45,328 nt of DNA from Hypsibius dujardini (GCA_001579985.1 LRSR01013073.1:1-45328); one strand, 5' to 3'. Shown: positions 1 through 15,090, numbered from the stretch's first letter. Numbers and translations are program-made. Notes: generated by a model from the sequence alone, not told the origin.

Positions 1-182
1 GTGTGTGTCTGTCTGTCTGTGACTGTCTGTGTGTCTATCTTTGTGTCTGTCTGTCTGTCTGCCTGTGTGTCTGTCTGTGTCTGTCTGTCTGTCTGTTTGT
101 GTGTGTCTGTGTGTGTGTGTGTGTGTGTGTCTGCCTGTCTGTCCATCTGCGTGCCTGCCTGTTTGGGTATCTGTTTGTCTAT
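1..182. repeat. (GTCT)n microsatellite
   Basis: Imperfect CTGT/GTCT tetranucleotide array with runs of GT. It gives long open frames rich in Cys, Leu, Ser and Val in all three plus-strand frames, which are repeat artefacts. It lies just past the last ferroportin exon visible in the window and is probably part of the next intron of that minus-strand gene. Confidence 0.9.
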
Positions 183-300
183 CTACTCGCCTGTCCGGAT
201 GCTAGCCTGTTCTAACGTATACTGTCGATCTCACTTTTTCAACTTGTCTCTAGCCAACCGGAAAACTCCACGGAAATAGCAGTAAAACTGCGGATCGTAC

Positions 301-1319
301 CAGGGAGCCAGTTGGAGGAGACACAAACGGAACCGCAGAGGAAGTGAAACACCATCGCAGTCAGGCCGATTCGTTCCAACGAAAGTCGCCGTCGAAGAAC
401 TGGAAAGACGAAGGTGCCCAGAATGCCGGTCAGCGCATCACCCCCTGCAAATAAGTTCGGATGAAAAAATCACTGTACATGTAAGCTAAGCGGGACCACA
501 GTACCTGCCAGTAAGGCCACAGTAGTACTGGAAAAGCCCTGCTGTACCGCATAACCTGTAAACACACAGCATCAACCAGCCCCAGTAAGTATCGATCACT
601 AAGGCATCCCGATGACCAGTCCGGTCCGTCCACTTACTGTTGGTGACGCCCGAGAATATCAGCACGGTCGCTTCTAGGAAGGCCACGGCGAGTCCGGCCG
701 TGCAGACGCGGCTTTTCCCAAAGATCCTCCAGCCCTCGTAGATGGCGAAGCAGGACTTGCACAGCTTACGGAGCAGCGGTTTCTTCTTGTGCACTTTAGT
801 CTTTGTAGACTTCAACATCACGTCACCGGCAAGCAGACAGGTCCTATACCGTTTTCATTTATTTGCATTGTTTTTTTAGTAAGCTCTCCGCGGAATAATA
901 CGATCATGTGTGATCAGACGGATATTCTGGAAGACGCATGGGTTTGTTGCACAACCGGTACGCGGCCCGCAGCACATGCTTATCTGATTAGTGGGGTGCG
1001 TTTTTATTGTACCTCCGAGTAGCCCGATATTCGGCAAACAGAGACAGGCAGCTCCATAGCCCAATGACGAAAGCGGCGATATCTTTCCTCGGGAGGGTCA
1101 TTAGCTGGGCCATGACAAGGGGGCATAGCACGTTGGTGATCAGTTCGATGCGGCGGATGGTGGCAATTATTCCTATTCAAATATAACAAGGTTTAGTAAT
1201 AGACTTGGTAGATGCTTTAGTAGGACAACCAGGCAGATAGGAAGACAGACATACAAGTAGGGATATGGATAGGCAAAAATTGTGACAGACAGACAGATAG
1301 ACAGAGAGCGAAATGGAGA

Positions 1320-1378
<59 letters not shown>

Positions 1379-1499
1379 AGGCAGACAGACAGATAGACAG
1401 ACAGATAGACAGACAGATAGACAGACAGACAGACAGACAGACAGGCAGACAGAGAGACAGACAGTCAGACAGTCAGAAAGAAAGACAGACGGGTGCACA

Positions 1500-1545
<46 letters not shown>

Positions 1546-3258
1546 CAAGCAGGCAGATAGGCAGATAGGCAGATAGGCAGACAGACAGACGACAAAATAT
1601 ACATCGACGAAGAGAAAAGAGTGCAGCATGACTAGACATTAATGTTGTTAGTGTTTTAAAATACGCACCGGCGAGTCTTGATTTGTCCCTCCGGGCGAGG
1701 ACTGCCACCCAGTCTTTCTCTAAAATGAGTATCGTTGCCTTGAAGGACGAACAAGTTTGCGGTTGAGGCTTGAGTCGTCTACGCAGTCTAATTTTACAAT
1801 TAGTGCAGATCCGTTGATCTTACCGCATAGAAAATGTTCGATGCGAAGCTGATGACCATCAGCAGCGCAACGGCCAGATACAACTGATAGTCGGAGAGGG
1901 TGTTCTTGTAGTAAATGCACGCCCCGAGGAGGATTCCGCCGATGCCGATAAAACCGTTTTGGCACAGCGTCACCACTTTGGCCGCTGCAACAGAATTAAG
2001 AACGCTAACTAATGTCCAATAGCGACAGCGGGAAGAGCCAACAACTTCGTGGTCGCACTTCGTCCTTATTCCACAGGATATAAAGATTGTATTCAAGTTC
2101 AGGTTCAAACAAAGTAAAAGTGTAAATATAACGTAAATTAGCCAATTGAATAGTCTCCGTTAGATATGGACATCACGAGTGCTTAAACTAACCGTGAAGC
2201 CTGGAAACTTGATCCACCCATTCACCTAAACACAAAGCATCATTACAGCGGCAGAATAATAAAGAAGTCATGATGCGTCAGCTGTTTAGTGAGGACCAAC
2301 CACCGATCGCCGTACCCATGACAGGCCCGAATAAGATCGTGGACGCCCCTGAACAGAAGCCGTAGAGGGCCGGGTAAAACAAAACCGGTACAGGGTCCCG
2401 ACGCAGTTCCATGAGAAGAATGGGGACTGCAAATATCCACATCCGGTCTCCCTGCAAAAAATTACTGATGCTCAAATTGCCGCTCTTCTTATTATCTCTT
2501 TACTTACTCGACGGTCTGGTGGTCGGTGCAGTTATAAGCATGATTTCTGCACGCCTGTCCATCTGCCTGTCTGTCTGTCTGTCTGTCTGTCTATCTGTCT
2601 GTCAAACGGCTGTCTTTTCAACTGCTTTTCTGTCTGTCTGTCTGTCTGTCTATCTGTCTGTCAAACGGCTGTCTTTTCAACTGCCTTTCTGTCTGTCTCA
2701 CGTGTTGAGTCTGTCTGTTTGTCGTTTGTTTATCTATTTGTCTGTCTGCCTGTTGCATCCGGTTCATCCGACTAACCCAAGCTTGCAGCAACTTCGCAAA
2801 ATACAAATTGTAATCCGGGTCATTGTAAATATCCACCAGGGAAGCTGAAAACATACGATACAAACGCATTAAGTCACCGGAAAGAATAGGAGAGGTGCGC
2901 TGAGCAATGCTGATAACGTGCGACAAACAATTATATGGCTTTTACAGAGCGATTAGACCTCCTTACTTCGCAGTTTGCGCCTAGCCGTGATCGGACCCTT
3001 TTTTTTCTTCTGCTCCTCCTGCCGGGAGACCGCTCGCTTGGCCGGAGGAAGAACGATATCGTCCTCGACGGATCCGTCCTGCTCGTGGATCAGCGTGTCC
3101 AACGCGTCCAGCGTCGCCGCCGAGGAGACATTGATCATGCCCAGGTGGGAGTCAATCAAGTCATCCCTGCTGACGCTGGATCCGAGTTCGGTCAAGGTGG
3201 TTGCATTGCTTCCAGCGGTGGTCATTTGGCGCAGCGGAGGCTTAAGTAACGGCTCCAT
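301..3258 (-). CDS. SLC40A1: Ferroportin-like iron exporter (SLC40A family), 3' end outside window
   Basis: Multipass plasma-membrane exporter of ferrous iron by family membership. Ten exons join in phase on the minus strand: 3258-2967, 2844-2777, 2451-2304, 2225-2193, 1984-1824, 1717-1669, 1172-1013, 843-638, 555-505 and 444-about 301. Family landmarks appear in order: GDRMW at the start of helix 1, GEWVDQVSRL, KDWVAVLARRDKSRLA, ATIRRIELITNVLCPLVMAQ, an intracellular Lys-rich loop, EGWRIF, and LTGILGTFVFPVLRRR. The start codon at 3258 gives a polar N-terminal tail of about 100 residues ending KKKKGPITARRKLR; an upstream in-frame Met at 3420 is possible. The acceptor of the 1717 exon (TTTTAGAG) was chosen to keep frame, and the donor at 301 is a guess. 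The later helices lie beyond the left edge. The human metal ligands His43 and Cys326 appear to be Ile and Gly here, while Asp39 is kept. The family call is firm; one-to-one orthology is less so. Confidence 0.88.
1276..1600. repeat. (CAGA)n/(CAGG)n array in ferroportin intron
   Basis: Intronic tetranucleotide array made of two pure CAGG blocks (about 1321-1375 and 1501-1550) around a CAGA/TAGA core. Long open frames on both strands here are repeat artefacts. Confidence 0.92.
2560..2750. repeat. (CTGT)n array with an internal 67-nt duplication
   Basis: CTGT array in the intron between the second and third ferroportin exons. A segment containing the word CAAACGGCTGTCTTTTCAAC occurs twice (about 2603 and 2664), showing duplication of a non-repetitive island together with its flanking array. 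Confidence 0.85.
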
Positions 3259-3751
3259 AATGGCAGCATCAAAATACCCGTGAAGAAACGGATTTCCGTG
3301 AAGGAGGGGGAAAAAACCACAACCGCCAAGCCCAAAGGCAATTTCTGCGCCACAAAAGTCTCGGAGAAACGGAAACGCGGGCAAAATTAGCGAGCACTTT
3401 TCCTTTGGAAGTCGCGGCAAAATCGCGCGGTGCGAGATGGACGATTAGAATTTTCGCGTCGCAGGCGAAAATGCGACCCAGTGCGTATCAATCGGGCAGG
3501 AATCTAAAAACAGAGTCGAGACCGTTCGAAAGTCGAGCGTGAGTGGTGAAAGCGGCGCGTCGTCAGAAAGAATCTGCGTGTCAATCGAGACACGCGCTTT
3601 TTTTATCGTTTATGACGTAACGATGCACTGTAACACACACGAATGGCAGTGAATGTCGCTGAGAGTAATTGTGCTTTCAACAGGTGGACACAAACACAGC
3701 AGGGCACAGGAGAACCGTGCATCTGCTGAACAACAATGTGGCACGATAGGA

Positions 3752-3985
3752 GCGAAATTGACAAATCCGTTAGCGAAATGGACGAATCCGTTAGCGAAAC
3801 TGACGAACCCGTTGGTGAAACTGACGAACCCGTTAGCGAAATGGACGAACCCGTTAGCGAAACTGACGAACCCGTTGGTGAAATTGACAAACCCGTTAGC
3901 GAAACTGACGAACCCGTTGGTGAAACTGACGAATCCGTTAGCGAAATGGACGAAACCGTTAGCGAAATGGACGAACCCGTTGGCG
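3752..3985. repeat. 21-nt minisatellite, about 11 copies
   Basis: Tandem copies of a unit close to CCGTTAGCGAAACTGACGAA plus one base, with alternating AGC/GGT and ATG/CTG variants. Because the unit is a multiple of three, the frames stay open on both strands (7-residue repeats such as SETDEPV on plus and NGFVSFA on minus). No splice or domain context supports translation. Confidence 0.9.
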
Positions 3986-4654
3986 CAGTTGGAAAACGCG
4001 CGCTGCGGGAAGTGAGATGCATCGATAAAAAGAAACGATGCCACAACTACACGAATCGACAGACGCTCTCACACAGGGAAAATCCCCAACTCATGATTCC
4101 CTTCTCACGGCAAAACGATAGGCCATAGGCACGACGCACGGTAAATGTGCGAGTCACGAGTGCAGGAATCAGATCAGAGTGAAGGTAGACCGCGTGGTTG
4201 GTTATCAGCAGTTTGGAGTGGAGTGATGCAATTACGACCAGTGGTCAGCACCACACCAGGACCGGCACGGCGCCACCAGATGGTCCAGTTTGATAGGAAA
4301 TGCAAACATTCGACTGATAACGTCAGCAAGATTAACACCCGAAGTACCCGTGGGATGGCCAAAAAGTTTGCCAAAACGGAGGTACATTAGAAGGTGAAGT
4401 GGATTTTTTTCAAAGTCTGACGATCAGATACGTGTTAACGGAGCCGTATGCGCGCGATCTCAGAGGACATTTTTCTGCACTACCCGTTAATTTTAACCAA
4501 CCCCGGCGGTGCCTATTCAGCGCCGTTTACCAAATCACCACTGTAAGGACAAAAATCAATCAATCAAGTATTGTAGGGAGAAATATACGGAAAAGCACGA
4601 CTGTACAATCAATAAATCAAGCACAACGAGTAAACTGTACGAAATGAGCCAATC

Positions 4655-4733
4655 AGAAAAGAGTGAATCAGATTGAACGTTCAATCGAGTGCAGGCTCAT
4701 ACCGAGGGAGGCGAGGCTTAGCTGTCCCTTGAG
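4655..4733. repeat. Dispersed repeat, copy 1 (inverted relative to 11144-11222)
   Basis: About 79 bp nearly identical to the reverse complement of 11144-11222. Both contain the perfect 16-bp palindrome GATTGAACGTTCAATC and a GGCTTAGCTGTCCCTTGAGA end. It is probably a fragment of a transposable element. Confidence 0.8.
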
Positions 4734-4992
4734 ATCGCGAGCATACGATAACAAAAATCATGAACTCAAAAGCTTTTCCAAAAATCGAAGTTTTTACAGT
4801 GAACCTGAGAATCTCTCAGTGTTTTGCGGACTCCGATAATTGACCCAAAGAGATAAAATAAATTTTATACAGCACCATTAATACTGGACCAACTTAATTT
4901 AGAATAGAATCCACTTTCCCGAAAGTACAAACCAACAAGACATCGCACGGCAAGGGGTGATTGATTGATTGATTGATTGATTGATTAAACGC

Positions 4993-6776
4993 TCAGACGA
5001 TATCGGCCATTTCTTCCTCATCGGCGTGAATCTCAAAAAAGTCTTTTTCCGCTCGCTTCTTCGTCCCTCGAGGCAGAAGGCCTGCCTCATCCGAGCTGAG
5101 TTCGCCCTCCTCATGGTCCATCGCCACGTCCAACAACACATCGGCGTCCACTTCATTAGTGTCGTGGTCACTCTCCGCCAACGACGACGCTGACTTATCC
5201 GCATCGTCCAGCTGTTGCATCATTGCACGCAGCGCCTGGGCGCGTAGTTCCAATTCCACCAACTCCATCTCGGTCGGTTCGACCGCCGCGGATGGGCGAC
5301 GACCGACATCGGGCGCGGCGGCGGTGGCCGGTGAATCGCCAGACTTATCAGCGGAAGTGCTGCTGGAAATGGCGGATTCTGCCGGTGACTGGGCGATTAC
5401 TTCCAGCTGATTAGCGTGAGACTGCTTCGGAGGTGGACCTTCGTCATCGGAATCGTCTGTTCCGGAGGAGGATTCGAGATCTTGTCCGGAGAGAAGCGCG
5501 CGGATTCGCTTCCTAGACATACCATCTAGCTCGAAAACGCATTTTTCCTCTGAAAATATAGCAAACATGCAAGAAAGACATAAAAAATACATAAACAGGT
5601 GATCCTTTAACTGACTGATTATTTCAACGAAAAGAACGGATGTGATGCCGGAGCTTCTGAAGTAAATCAATTGATCAATCAATCAGTTAATCAATCAATC
5701 AATCAGTTAACCAATCAATCAGTCACTTAATCAATCAATCAATTGATCAATCAATCAGTTAATCAATCAATCTATCAGTTAATCAATCAATCAGTCACTT
5801 ACTCAATCAATCAATTGATCAGTTGTCTCTTGAATCAAATCGATCCAATCAATCGATCAAACTCCGCTGCACGAGTCGCAACGTCGTTTCAATTGAGATT
5901 TCAAATTAAATTAATTAAAAATCAGCACGTGAGAGAAGTTCAATCTTAAACTTAATTACGAACAATTTAATTAAAACAAAAACTGTTTTCCGGCATTTCA
6001 AATCAAATTCGAATTAAAATGACAGTTGATTTAAAATGGTTTACAGTTCTTAAATTAAATTCAATTAAAAATCAACATGCGCCCAGACCAGGCACCCGAT
6101 TCTAAATCAAATTACAAATTATAATTCAACCGAACAAGAGTAACGAAACTCATTCGTTAATTCATTTTATTGATTTTGCTTCACATTAACGACCTAATCA
6201 AATTTCCAACAATCGAACGATCAATGCCTTAACAGTGCACTAGCGTTACCAAATTAATGCAGACATCAATCAACAATCAATCACCCACATCCACAACATT
6301 CAAATGTCCAAAGATCACTCACGCAGTTCTTTCAACGAAAAATCCCGCAACACCGGCGGCAGCATTTTATGCAGCGTGTCCCGCTTCACGCAGCCAAACA
6401 TATTTCGCACCAGCTGCGTGCGGTCGTTCAAATACTCCCCGATACTATACAACGGTTTGTCCAAGTCCAAGTCACTGCCGTATTCCTCGTCGCTTCCACT
6501 GACCGCGTCCAGGCCGTCCATTCCCACGTCGCTGAGCTTCTTCACCACCTCGTAGCGATGATTGCGTTTAGCCTTTTTCTGCTGGTGCTGTTCCCCGCGA
6601 GACTTGGAGCGGCGCGGCTCCGACCGATCGTCTACGTGGGGTTGATAATGGCGACGGGGACTCCGACTTCGCCGTGAAGAGGATGCTTGGGCGTATTTTT
6701 CACGGGAGCGTCCCTCCTGACATTTCTGCTCAGATAGTTTGACCGCACGCGGTTTAAATGGCTGTGTGGGAGCCAT
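4993..6776 (-). CDS. CAAP1: Caspase activity and apoptosis inhibitor 1 homologue
   Basis: Two exons, 6776-6323 and 5549-4993, with donor GTGAGT and acceptor TTTTCAG joined in phase, give 336 residues (human CAAP1 is about 360). Residues 108-174 match the conserved CAAP1 block: a YLND-R-QLV-NMF stretch, then LHKMLPPVLRDFSLKELQEK, then FELDGMSRKRIRALLSG across the exon junction. The C-terminal third carries the second CAAP1 signature, ELVELELRARALRAMMQQ, followed by an acidic tail. The N-terminus is basic with short RS/SR runs (SSSRRSRSPRR). The human protein is reported to restrain the mitochondrial caspase-9 pathway; that role is inferred here. The gene is divergent from PRPF4B with 723 bp between start codons. 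I assigned the family by recalling the human conserved blocks. Confidence 0.82.
5662..5852. repeat. (ATCA)n array with 40-60 nt higher-order repeat, CAAP1 intron
   Basis: Runs of AATCAATCAATCAGTTAATC organised in larger repeating blocks inside the single CAAP1 intron. The rest of the intron (5853-6322) is AT-rich with many AATTAAA words and no coding signal. Confidence 0.88.
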
Positions 6777-7499
6777 GATTGCAATTTGTTAAAGGAAAGT
6801 TGAAAGACAAACAGAATTCTAATGCTACAACGAACGAAGTTTAATTTCTCAATCAAATCAAAATCAATCAACCAACCAACCAAAGACGCAATAAGCGAGT
6901 TGCCAATTTCCATTTCTCGGGGTCTCCAATTTTGATTTTCCAGTTTCCACCACACCAACTCCACTGCAACAAATGCAGTTCCAACCCCAATATGTTCGCC
7001 GTTAGCGGGACAACCGTTGCCAGCGTCAATTTCGGTCACTGCCTCTTGGCTCATGGAAACCTCAAATCATACTGCTGAGCATGATATGCGGAAGTCCTAC
7101 GGAGTCTTTAGTAACTTTGAGTCTCTTTGAGAATAGAAATGGAAAATGGCCTTTTCGTCCTGTCAACGCAAGGCACGCGTGTTGTGCAAATTATCAGGTT
7201 CCTCATTTTTCAAAATTTTCCAGCTCCTTCCTTTCGTTCGTCTCTTTGTTGTGGTTTTCTCTAGCTTCGCCCGCTGTTTTTGTCTTCGCCCCAACTTCAC
7301 CATTATTCAGGAGGACTTGGAATAGTCCAATTCAGTGCAGGACGACAAGAGAGCAAAACCGCGTGTGTAACTGCGTGTTCGGTAGAGAGAGAAGAGACGT
7401 TTTCGTGTAAAAAATTGAGCTGGGGTGCCATTTTGTCAAGCAGTTGTTGGTTGCTGTTTTAGCCTGAACCGAATCACCCCCCTCCGAGACGTAAGAAAA
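6777..7499. promoter_or_regulatory. Divergent spacer of CAAP1 and PRPF4B
   Basis: The 723 bp between the start codons of CAAP1 (minus) and PRPF4B (plus) must hold both promoters. No clear TATA box was seen near either start. An AACCAACCAACC run lies at about 6870-6882. The promoter role is inferred from gene arrangement only. Confidence 0.5.
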
Positions 7500-11465
<3,966 letters not shown>

Positions 11466-11541
11466 NNNNNNNNNNNNNNNNNNNNNNNNNNNNNNNNNNN
11501 NNNNNNNNNNNNNNNNNNNNNNNNNNNNNNNNNNNNNNNNN
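11466..11541. other. Assembly gap (76 N)
   Basis: Run of N inside the last PRPF4B coding exon. It hides the PRPF4B stop codon and the left half of a family A MITE whose right half follows immediately. Confidence 0.99.
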
Positions 11542-11584
11542 AATGGCTTTACTCGGTTAGCGCACGGTTTTTGCCACGTTTGTA
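11542..11584. mobile_element. Family A MITE, copy 3, right half
   Basis: Right arm only (CTCGGTTAGCGCACGGTTTT then GCCACGTTTGTA). The left arm is missing or in the gap. It lies in the expected 3' UTR of PRPF4B. Confidence 0.75.
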
Positions 11585-12318
11585 CATGCGTGCTGTTACC
11601 ACACTTTTTTTTCGCGAGTTCCTTCTTCACTCCAACGGAACATTTTACATGCAACCATTCATATCAGCTGGCTGTGCTTCAGTTCTTTTGTTTTGTCGCA
11701 AAAAGAGACGATTTTTTTTATTAATGAACAAAACAAATTATTTCGCCGGTGTGGTACTGAAAAATTTGTTACCTCCTTGTTAAGAGGGGGAAGCACGTGC
11801 TTCCTTGATTTACGCTAGGTTCGCCACTGCTGGCCAGACTTGGCTGGTTTGCAAACGGAAAGAGTTTGCCATGCCAAATGATTAATGGATGTTTTTTGAC
11901 AACGATAATCAGAGAATGCACATCTTCATCTTCAGTGCCTAATGACGGCGTAGGCTAATAATTCTTTCAATTTTTGAGCAAAATTTTGTTTCGAGCGATA
12001 TTGGCAGCGCTATTTCGCTTTCACATAGGAGTGACTTTGACGTGCGGGAGACGAGAAGGAATTACCGACACCGCTGTTTTGTTTGTAGTGTTTGTTCTGT
12101 TTGATTCATCATCTGTCTACTTCGTTTGGACAAGAGCAACAATTCCAGAAATACTAAAGGTTTGCGCGTGTCCTGTCAGATCTAGACATGTTTTTGCAGT
12201 GTTCTTGCTGGGATTGGCTGCCAGGTTTGGATCTGTTTTCCAGAATCCCCACAACTGGACGGATACGAAATCAAAGATACGAAAACAACCGGAACCACAA
12301 ATCTAAAGTGGTTCAGGT

Positions 12319-12455
12319 ACAGTAAAAGTCCTCATATTCTGCGTACGTCACAGGCGCGTTTCTATTCCGTGCCTTGTCTCGAAACACTTTCTTTATGGCG
12401 CAAACGCCTTCAAACGCGCCTGTGACGAACGCAAAATATCAGGACTTTTACTGTA
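12319..12455. mobile_element. Family C foldback element (137 bp)
   Basis: Inverted arms of about 43 bp: TACAGTAAAAGTCCTCATAT... CGTACGTCACAGGCGCGTTT on the left and its imperfect reverse complement at the right, ending GGACTTTTACTGTA. TA at both ends. A single arm of the same family is at 32768-32803. Confidence 0.85.
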
Positions 12456-12924
12456 TTTACGATTGCGGCGGTTTTACTCTAACTGAACATATTGGAACAA
12501 TTCATATTCGTATTCATTGCACTATCCGACCGCCCGAACGACACGAAGTCGGCCTGATCCCTCCGGCGAGCTCGTATGATCGGCAGTTGACGCGGACCAG
12601 CCGACGTCGGGAACTGTCACATTCATGGAAGTATAATAGGGGACGTTATTTAATGACGTCAATATTGTAGGGGGAGGGGTTTAGTTATCCTGAACAAGGA
12701 AAGAAGGTGATACCGCCGCCACTGTTTACCGTACTCTAATCGGAAGTTGCCCATAAATATCGTCCGACAGAACATTCGCCCTCTCGCTGAATGACTAGGG
12801 CGCTTGACATTCCTGAAAAAAAAGGATGAGTCCCATGAAGAGTAAGATGCTAAAGCCCGTCACTACAGTCAAGTAAGCGAGCAAGTAAGATCAGCTGGAC
12901 CAAGGGATCGCTCGACCTACAGGG

Positions 12925-12960
12925 AACTTACCACGTGATCAATTGATCACGTGGTAAGTT
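12925..12960. repeat. Perfect 36-bp palindrome
   Basis: Each 18-nt half is AACTTACCACGTGATCAA or its exact reverse complement, with no spacer. It contains two CACGTG E-boxes and a central TGATCAATTGATCA. It could extrude as a cruciform or bind a symmetric dimeric factor. No gene start is close by. Confidence 0.9.
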
Positions 12961-13257
12961 TCAAATGTTTCATATTTTAATAGACAAAACCATAAATATT
13001 GGACTATCGGGACCAGCCTGAGCCCAAAAAAATTCAAGAGATCATAAGATAATCGGCGTGTTTGAGAAGGAAGAGTCGTACCAAGGGTTTAGGATTGCGT
13101 CAGGAGTGGAAATGTCTTACTTGCCCGAGGAGCCTGGGACGGGCAAATCTGGTTTTGAGCAAGACATATAGTCAGCGCGTTCTGTCCTTGGCTCACCCAT
13201 GAAGTGAGCTAAGTGAACAAAATCACTGACATGCGCACTGTTTTTTGTCATTTAGGT

Positions 13258-13362
13258 TCAAGCGATCACTCTCGCAATGCCATCCTCAACGCCGCAGGGG
13301 AGAAGCTGTACAACGCTACGGAGAATTTCAACGAGCATGAGGAGCCCACCGTGAGAGAATAA
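13258..13362 (+). CDS. Orphan exon-like segment, unidentified
   Basis: A TTTTTTGTCATTTAG acceptor is followed by an open frame ending in TAA at 13360-13362, reading SSDHSRNAILNAAGEKLYNA then TENFNEHEEPTVRE. Composition and acceptor look like a genuine terminal exon, but I found no upstream partner exon and do not recognise the family. It could be a relic of a gene or transposon. Confidence 0.3.
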   Translation, partial: SSDHSRNAILNAAGEKLYNATENFNEHEEPTVRE

Positions 13363-13435
13363 AATGACCATCACTGATCACTTTCAACGGGAAGTCATTC
13401 GCATTGAGAGAGTCATTCGCATTGAGAGAGCCTTT

Positions 13436-13666
13436 GACTGGCACAACCAGTGGCGCGCCGAGCTTTGGTTTGAGGGGGGTGTTATTTTTTCCAGCAGCAT
13501 ACATTATTTATTATATCTGAAATATTTCCGATGGAACGTAAGGGGGGAGTATTGCATGACAATTCTCAATCACGGGGGTTTTCTCTAAGTGGGGGACCCT
13601 TAGAGGGGGGTTTTAGATCAACAAAACACCCCCCCCCCTCGGCGCGCCACTGGGCACAACTGGTCC
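13436..13666. mobile_element. Foldback element with GGCGCGCC arms
   Basis: Left arm at 13436-13462 (CACAACCAGTGGCGCGCCGAG core) is matched by an inverted copy at 13639-13666, each followed inwards by a G-rich (or C-rich) run and a GTGTTA/TAACAC-like word. About 230 bp, non-coding. Confidence 0.7.
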
Positions 13667-13769
13667 CGCACAGGTTCATCCAAGGCTGTTGCATTCACCG
13701 TCATATAAAAGATGAAAATCTGTTCATAATTTAAAACGGATGTGAAGGTTTCTTCTTCTGGCCCACAGA

Positions 13770-13890
13770 AATTCAAAGTCTTCGCCGCAGAGCACGCTGC
13801 CCTCGGATCCATCCAGCAAGACCGGAGTGTCACTGCGAAGTTTGATGTGTTCGACGCTGTAGAAAACGATGAACTCAACTGTAATAGAAA
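13770..13890 (+). other. Second orphan exon-like segment
   Basis: A TTCTGGCCCACAG acceptor is followed by two usable frames: NSKSSPQSTLPSDPSSKTGV continuing about 10 residues to a stop, and KFKVFAAEHAALGSIQQDRS continuing further. Neither is recognised. Its 3' half overlaps the left arm of the next foldback, so it may be part of that element. Confidence 0.2.
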
Positions 13891-14204
13891 ATTTAGAGGC
13901 CGATTTTTGTCGCGCATGCCACCGTTCGAGTAACTAAACTTCTCGTCCGTTACAAGACCATTCGCGTACGTTAATAGAAGTAGGGATGGCATCAAATGGC
14001 GAAAAGCTAGAGTTTGATTTAATTTGATTTTGAAAGTCATTTGATCATTTGATTTCTTATCACTCCTTTTCCCATGAAACACTTTATGATTTGGTTTGAT
14101 CTGATTTGATTTGAATTGAATTTTAAATTTGACATTTGACATGAGCGACAAAAATCGGCCTCTACATTTTCTATTACAGTTGAGTTCATCGTTTTCTACA
14201 ACCC
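13856..14204. mobile_element. Foldback element with 55-bp arms and TTTGAT-rich loop
   Basis: The left arm 13856-13913 (GTAGAAAACGATGAACTCAA through GCCGATTTTTGTCGC) recurs inverted at 14145-14204 with very few differences. The roughly 230-bp loop contains repeated ATTTGATTTGAT-type words. High arm identity suggests recent origin or conversion. Confidence 0.8.
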
Positions 14205-15035
14205 AGGTGGGTAGTTGCTACTGTTGCTTAGAATTTTGAGTCAAATTCCAGTAAATTGACCAGGGTTAAATATAGTGAATCGTCCTTACGCCGTGCTTAC
14301 GTCGCCGCGTACGGCCCACTCCTCCTTACGACGGGGGTAACGCATGCGGCGTAAGAGGTAAGTTTGGCCACGCCCGCGCACGATTTCAATTGGTCGATTT
14401 CCTTACGCTTACTCTTACGCTATTCCTACGCGCGTTGCTTCAACCTCTCTAATATCTGTTTATGGTATCAGAAAAGCGGCAAGGGCGGTTTGCGGCAGTT
14501 AAACCGCAACCGCGAAGATGGAAACCGCGGTGGGCTGCGGCGGTGCGGTGCGGGCTGCGGTGCGGTTTGCAGGGCTCTAGTGCAAAGCCTGTTTCCTCGA
14601 GCTTTCTCGGGACGACTGGGCAATAAAGCCAGTGTTATTATGTGTTATTGTTGTTTGAGGCAGACATGGGCTTAGAATTGACAATATTTTTAATAGATCT
14701 CTATGACAGTCAAGTTTCGCGGAGTAGAACAATTACAGTATCTTCGCCTCTTGAGTATGGGGTGCGATTAGAAATAATTTTTGCGCTGCATATCTGCTAA
14801 CAAATTTTTTTCCTTCTTCCGTTTCGACCACTGGGTTCTACCACGTATCTAATCTACTGTATTACCTAGTACTGACTACCCCCAGATTCGTCTAGCCGTC
14901 GGTGCGTTATACCAACTCTTGTTCCGGGTGTCTCTGTCTATGCGCTGATGTAGCGCTTTGTATGTCTGCATATATGTCTTCCTTACCGTCTGATCGTCTA
15001 TCTGTTTATCCTTTCTGTCTGCTTCTGTCGTTTGA

Positions 15036-15086
<51 letters not shown>

Positions 15087-15090
15087 TTCT
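15036..15090. repeat. (CTGT)n microsatellite
   Basis: About 13 clean CTGT units, with degenerate units for 100 bp on either side, downstream of the DMRY-repeat kinase gene. Confidence 0.93.

Larger units (their letters stand above)
3259..4992. other. Spacer between ferroportin and CAAP1
   Basis: Upstream region of ferroportin and downstream region of CAAP1. It holds a 21-nt minisatellite, a dispersed repeat and short TCAA/TTGA runs (4557-4566, 4961-4986). No convincing exon was seen outside these. Confidence 0.6.

Noticed and set aside
1217-1708. 163-codon Cys/Leu/Ser-rich minus-strand frame
   Set aside because: Pure translation of the CAGA/CAGG microsatellite, and it overlaps a real ferroportin exon only at its first residues. 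The same applies to similar frames at 31557-31894, 38192-38731 and 44157-44852.
3603-4128. Open frames of 120-147 codons on both strands with 7-residue repeats
   Set aside because: The 21-nt unit is a multiple of three, so all frames lacking a stop in the unit stay open. No splice sites, domain or codon bias supports a gene.
14484-14580. GC-rich GCGGT/GCGGC patch as a possible CpG-island promoter
   Set aside because: Only about 100 bp, made of short imperfect repeats, with no gene start near it.
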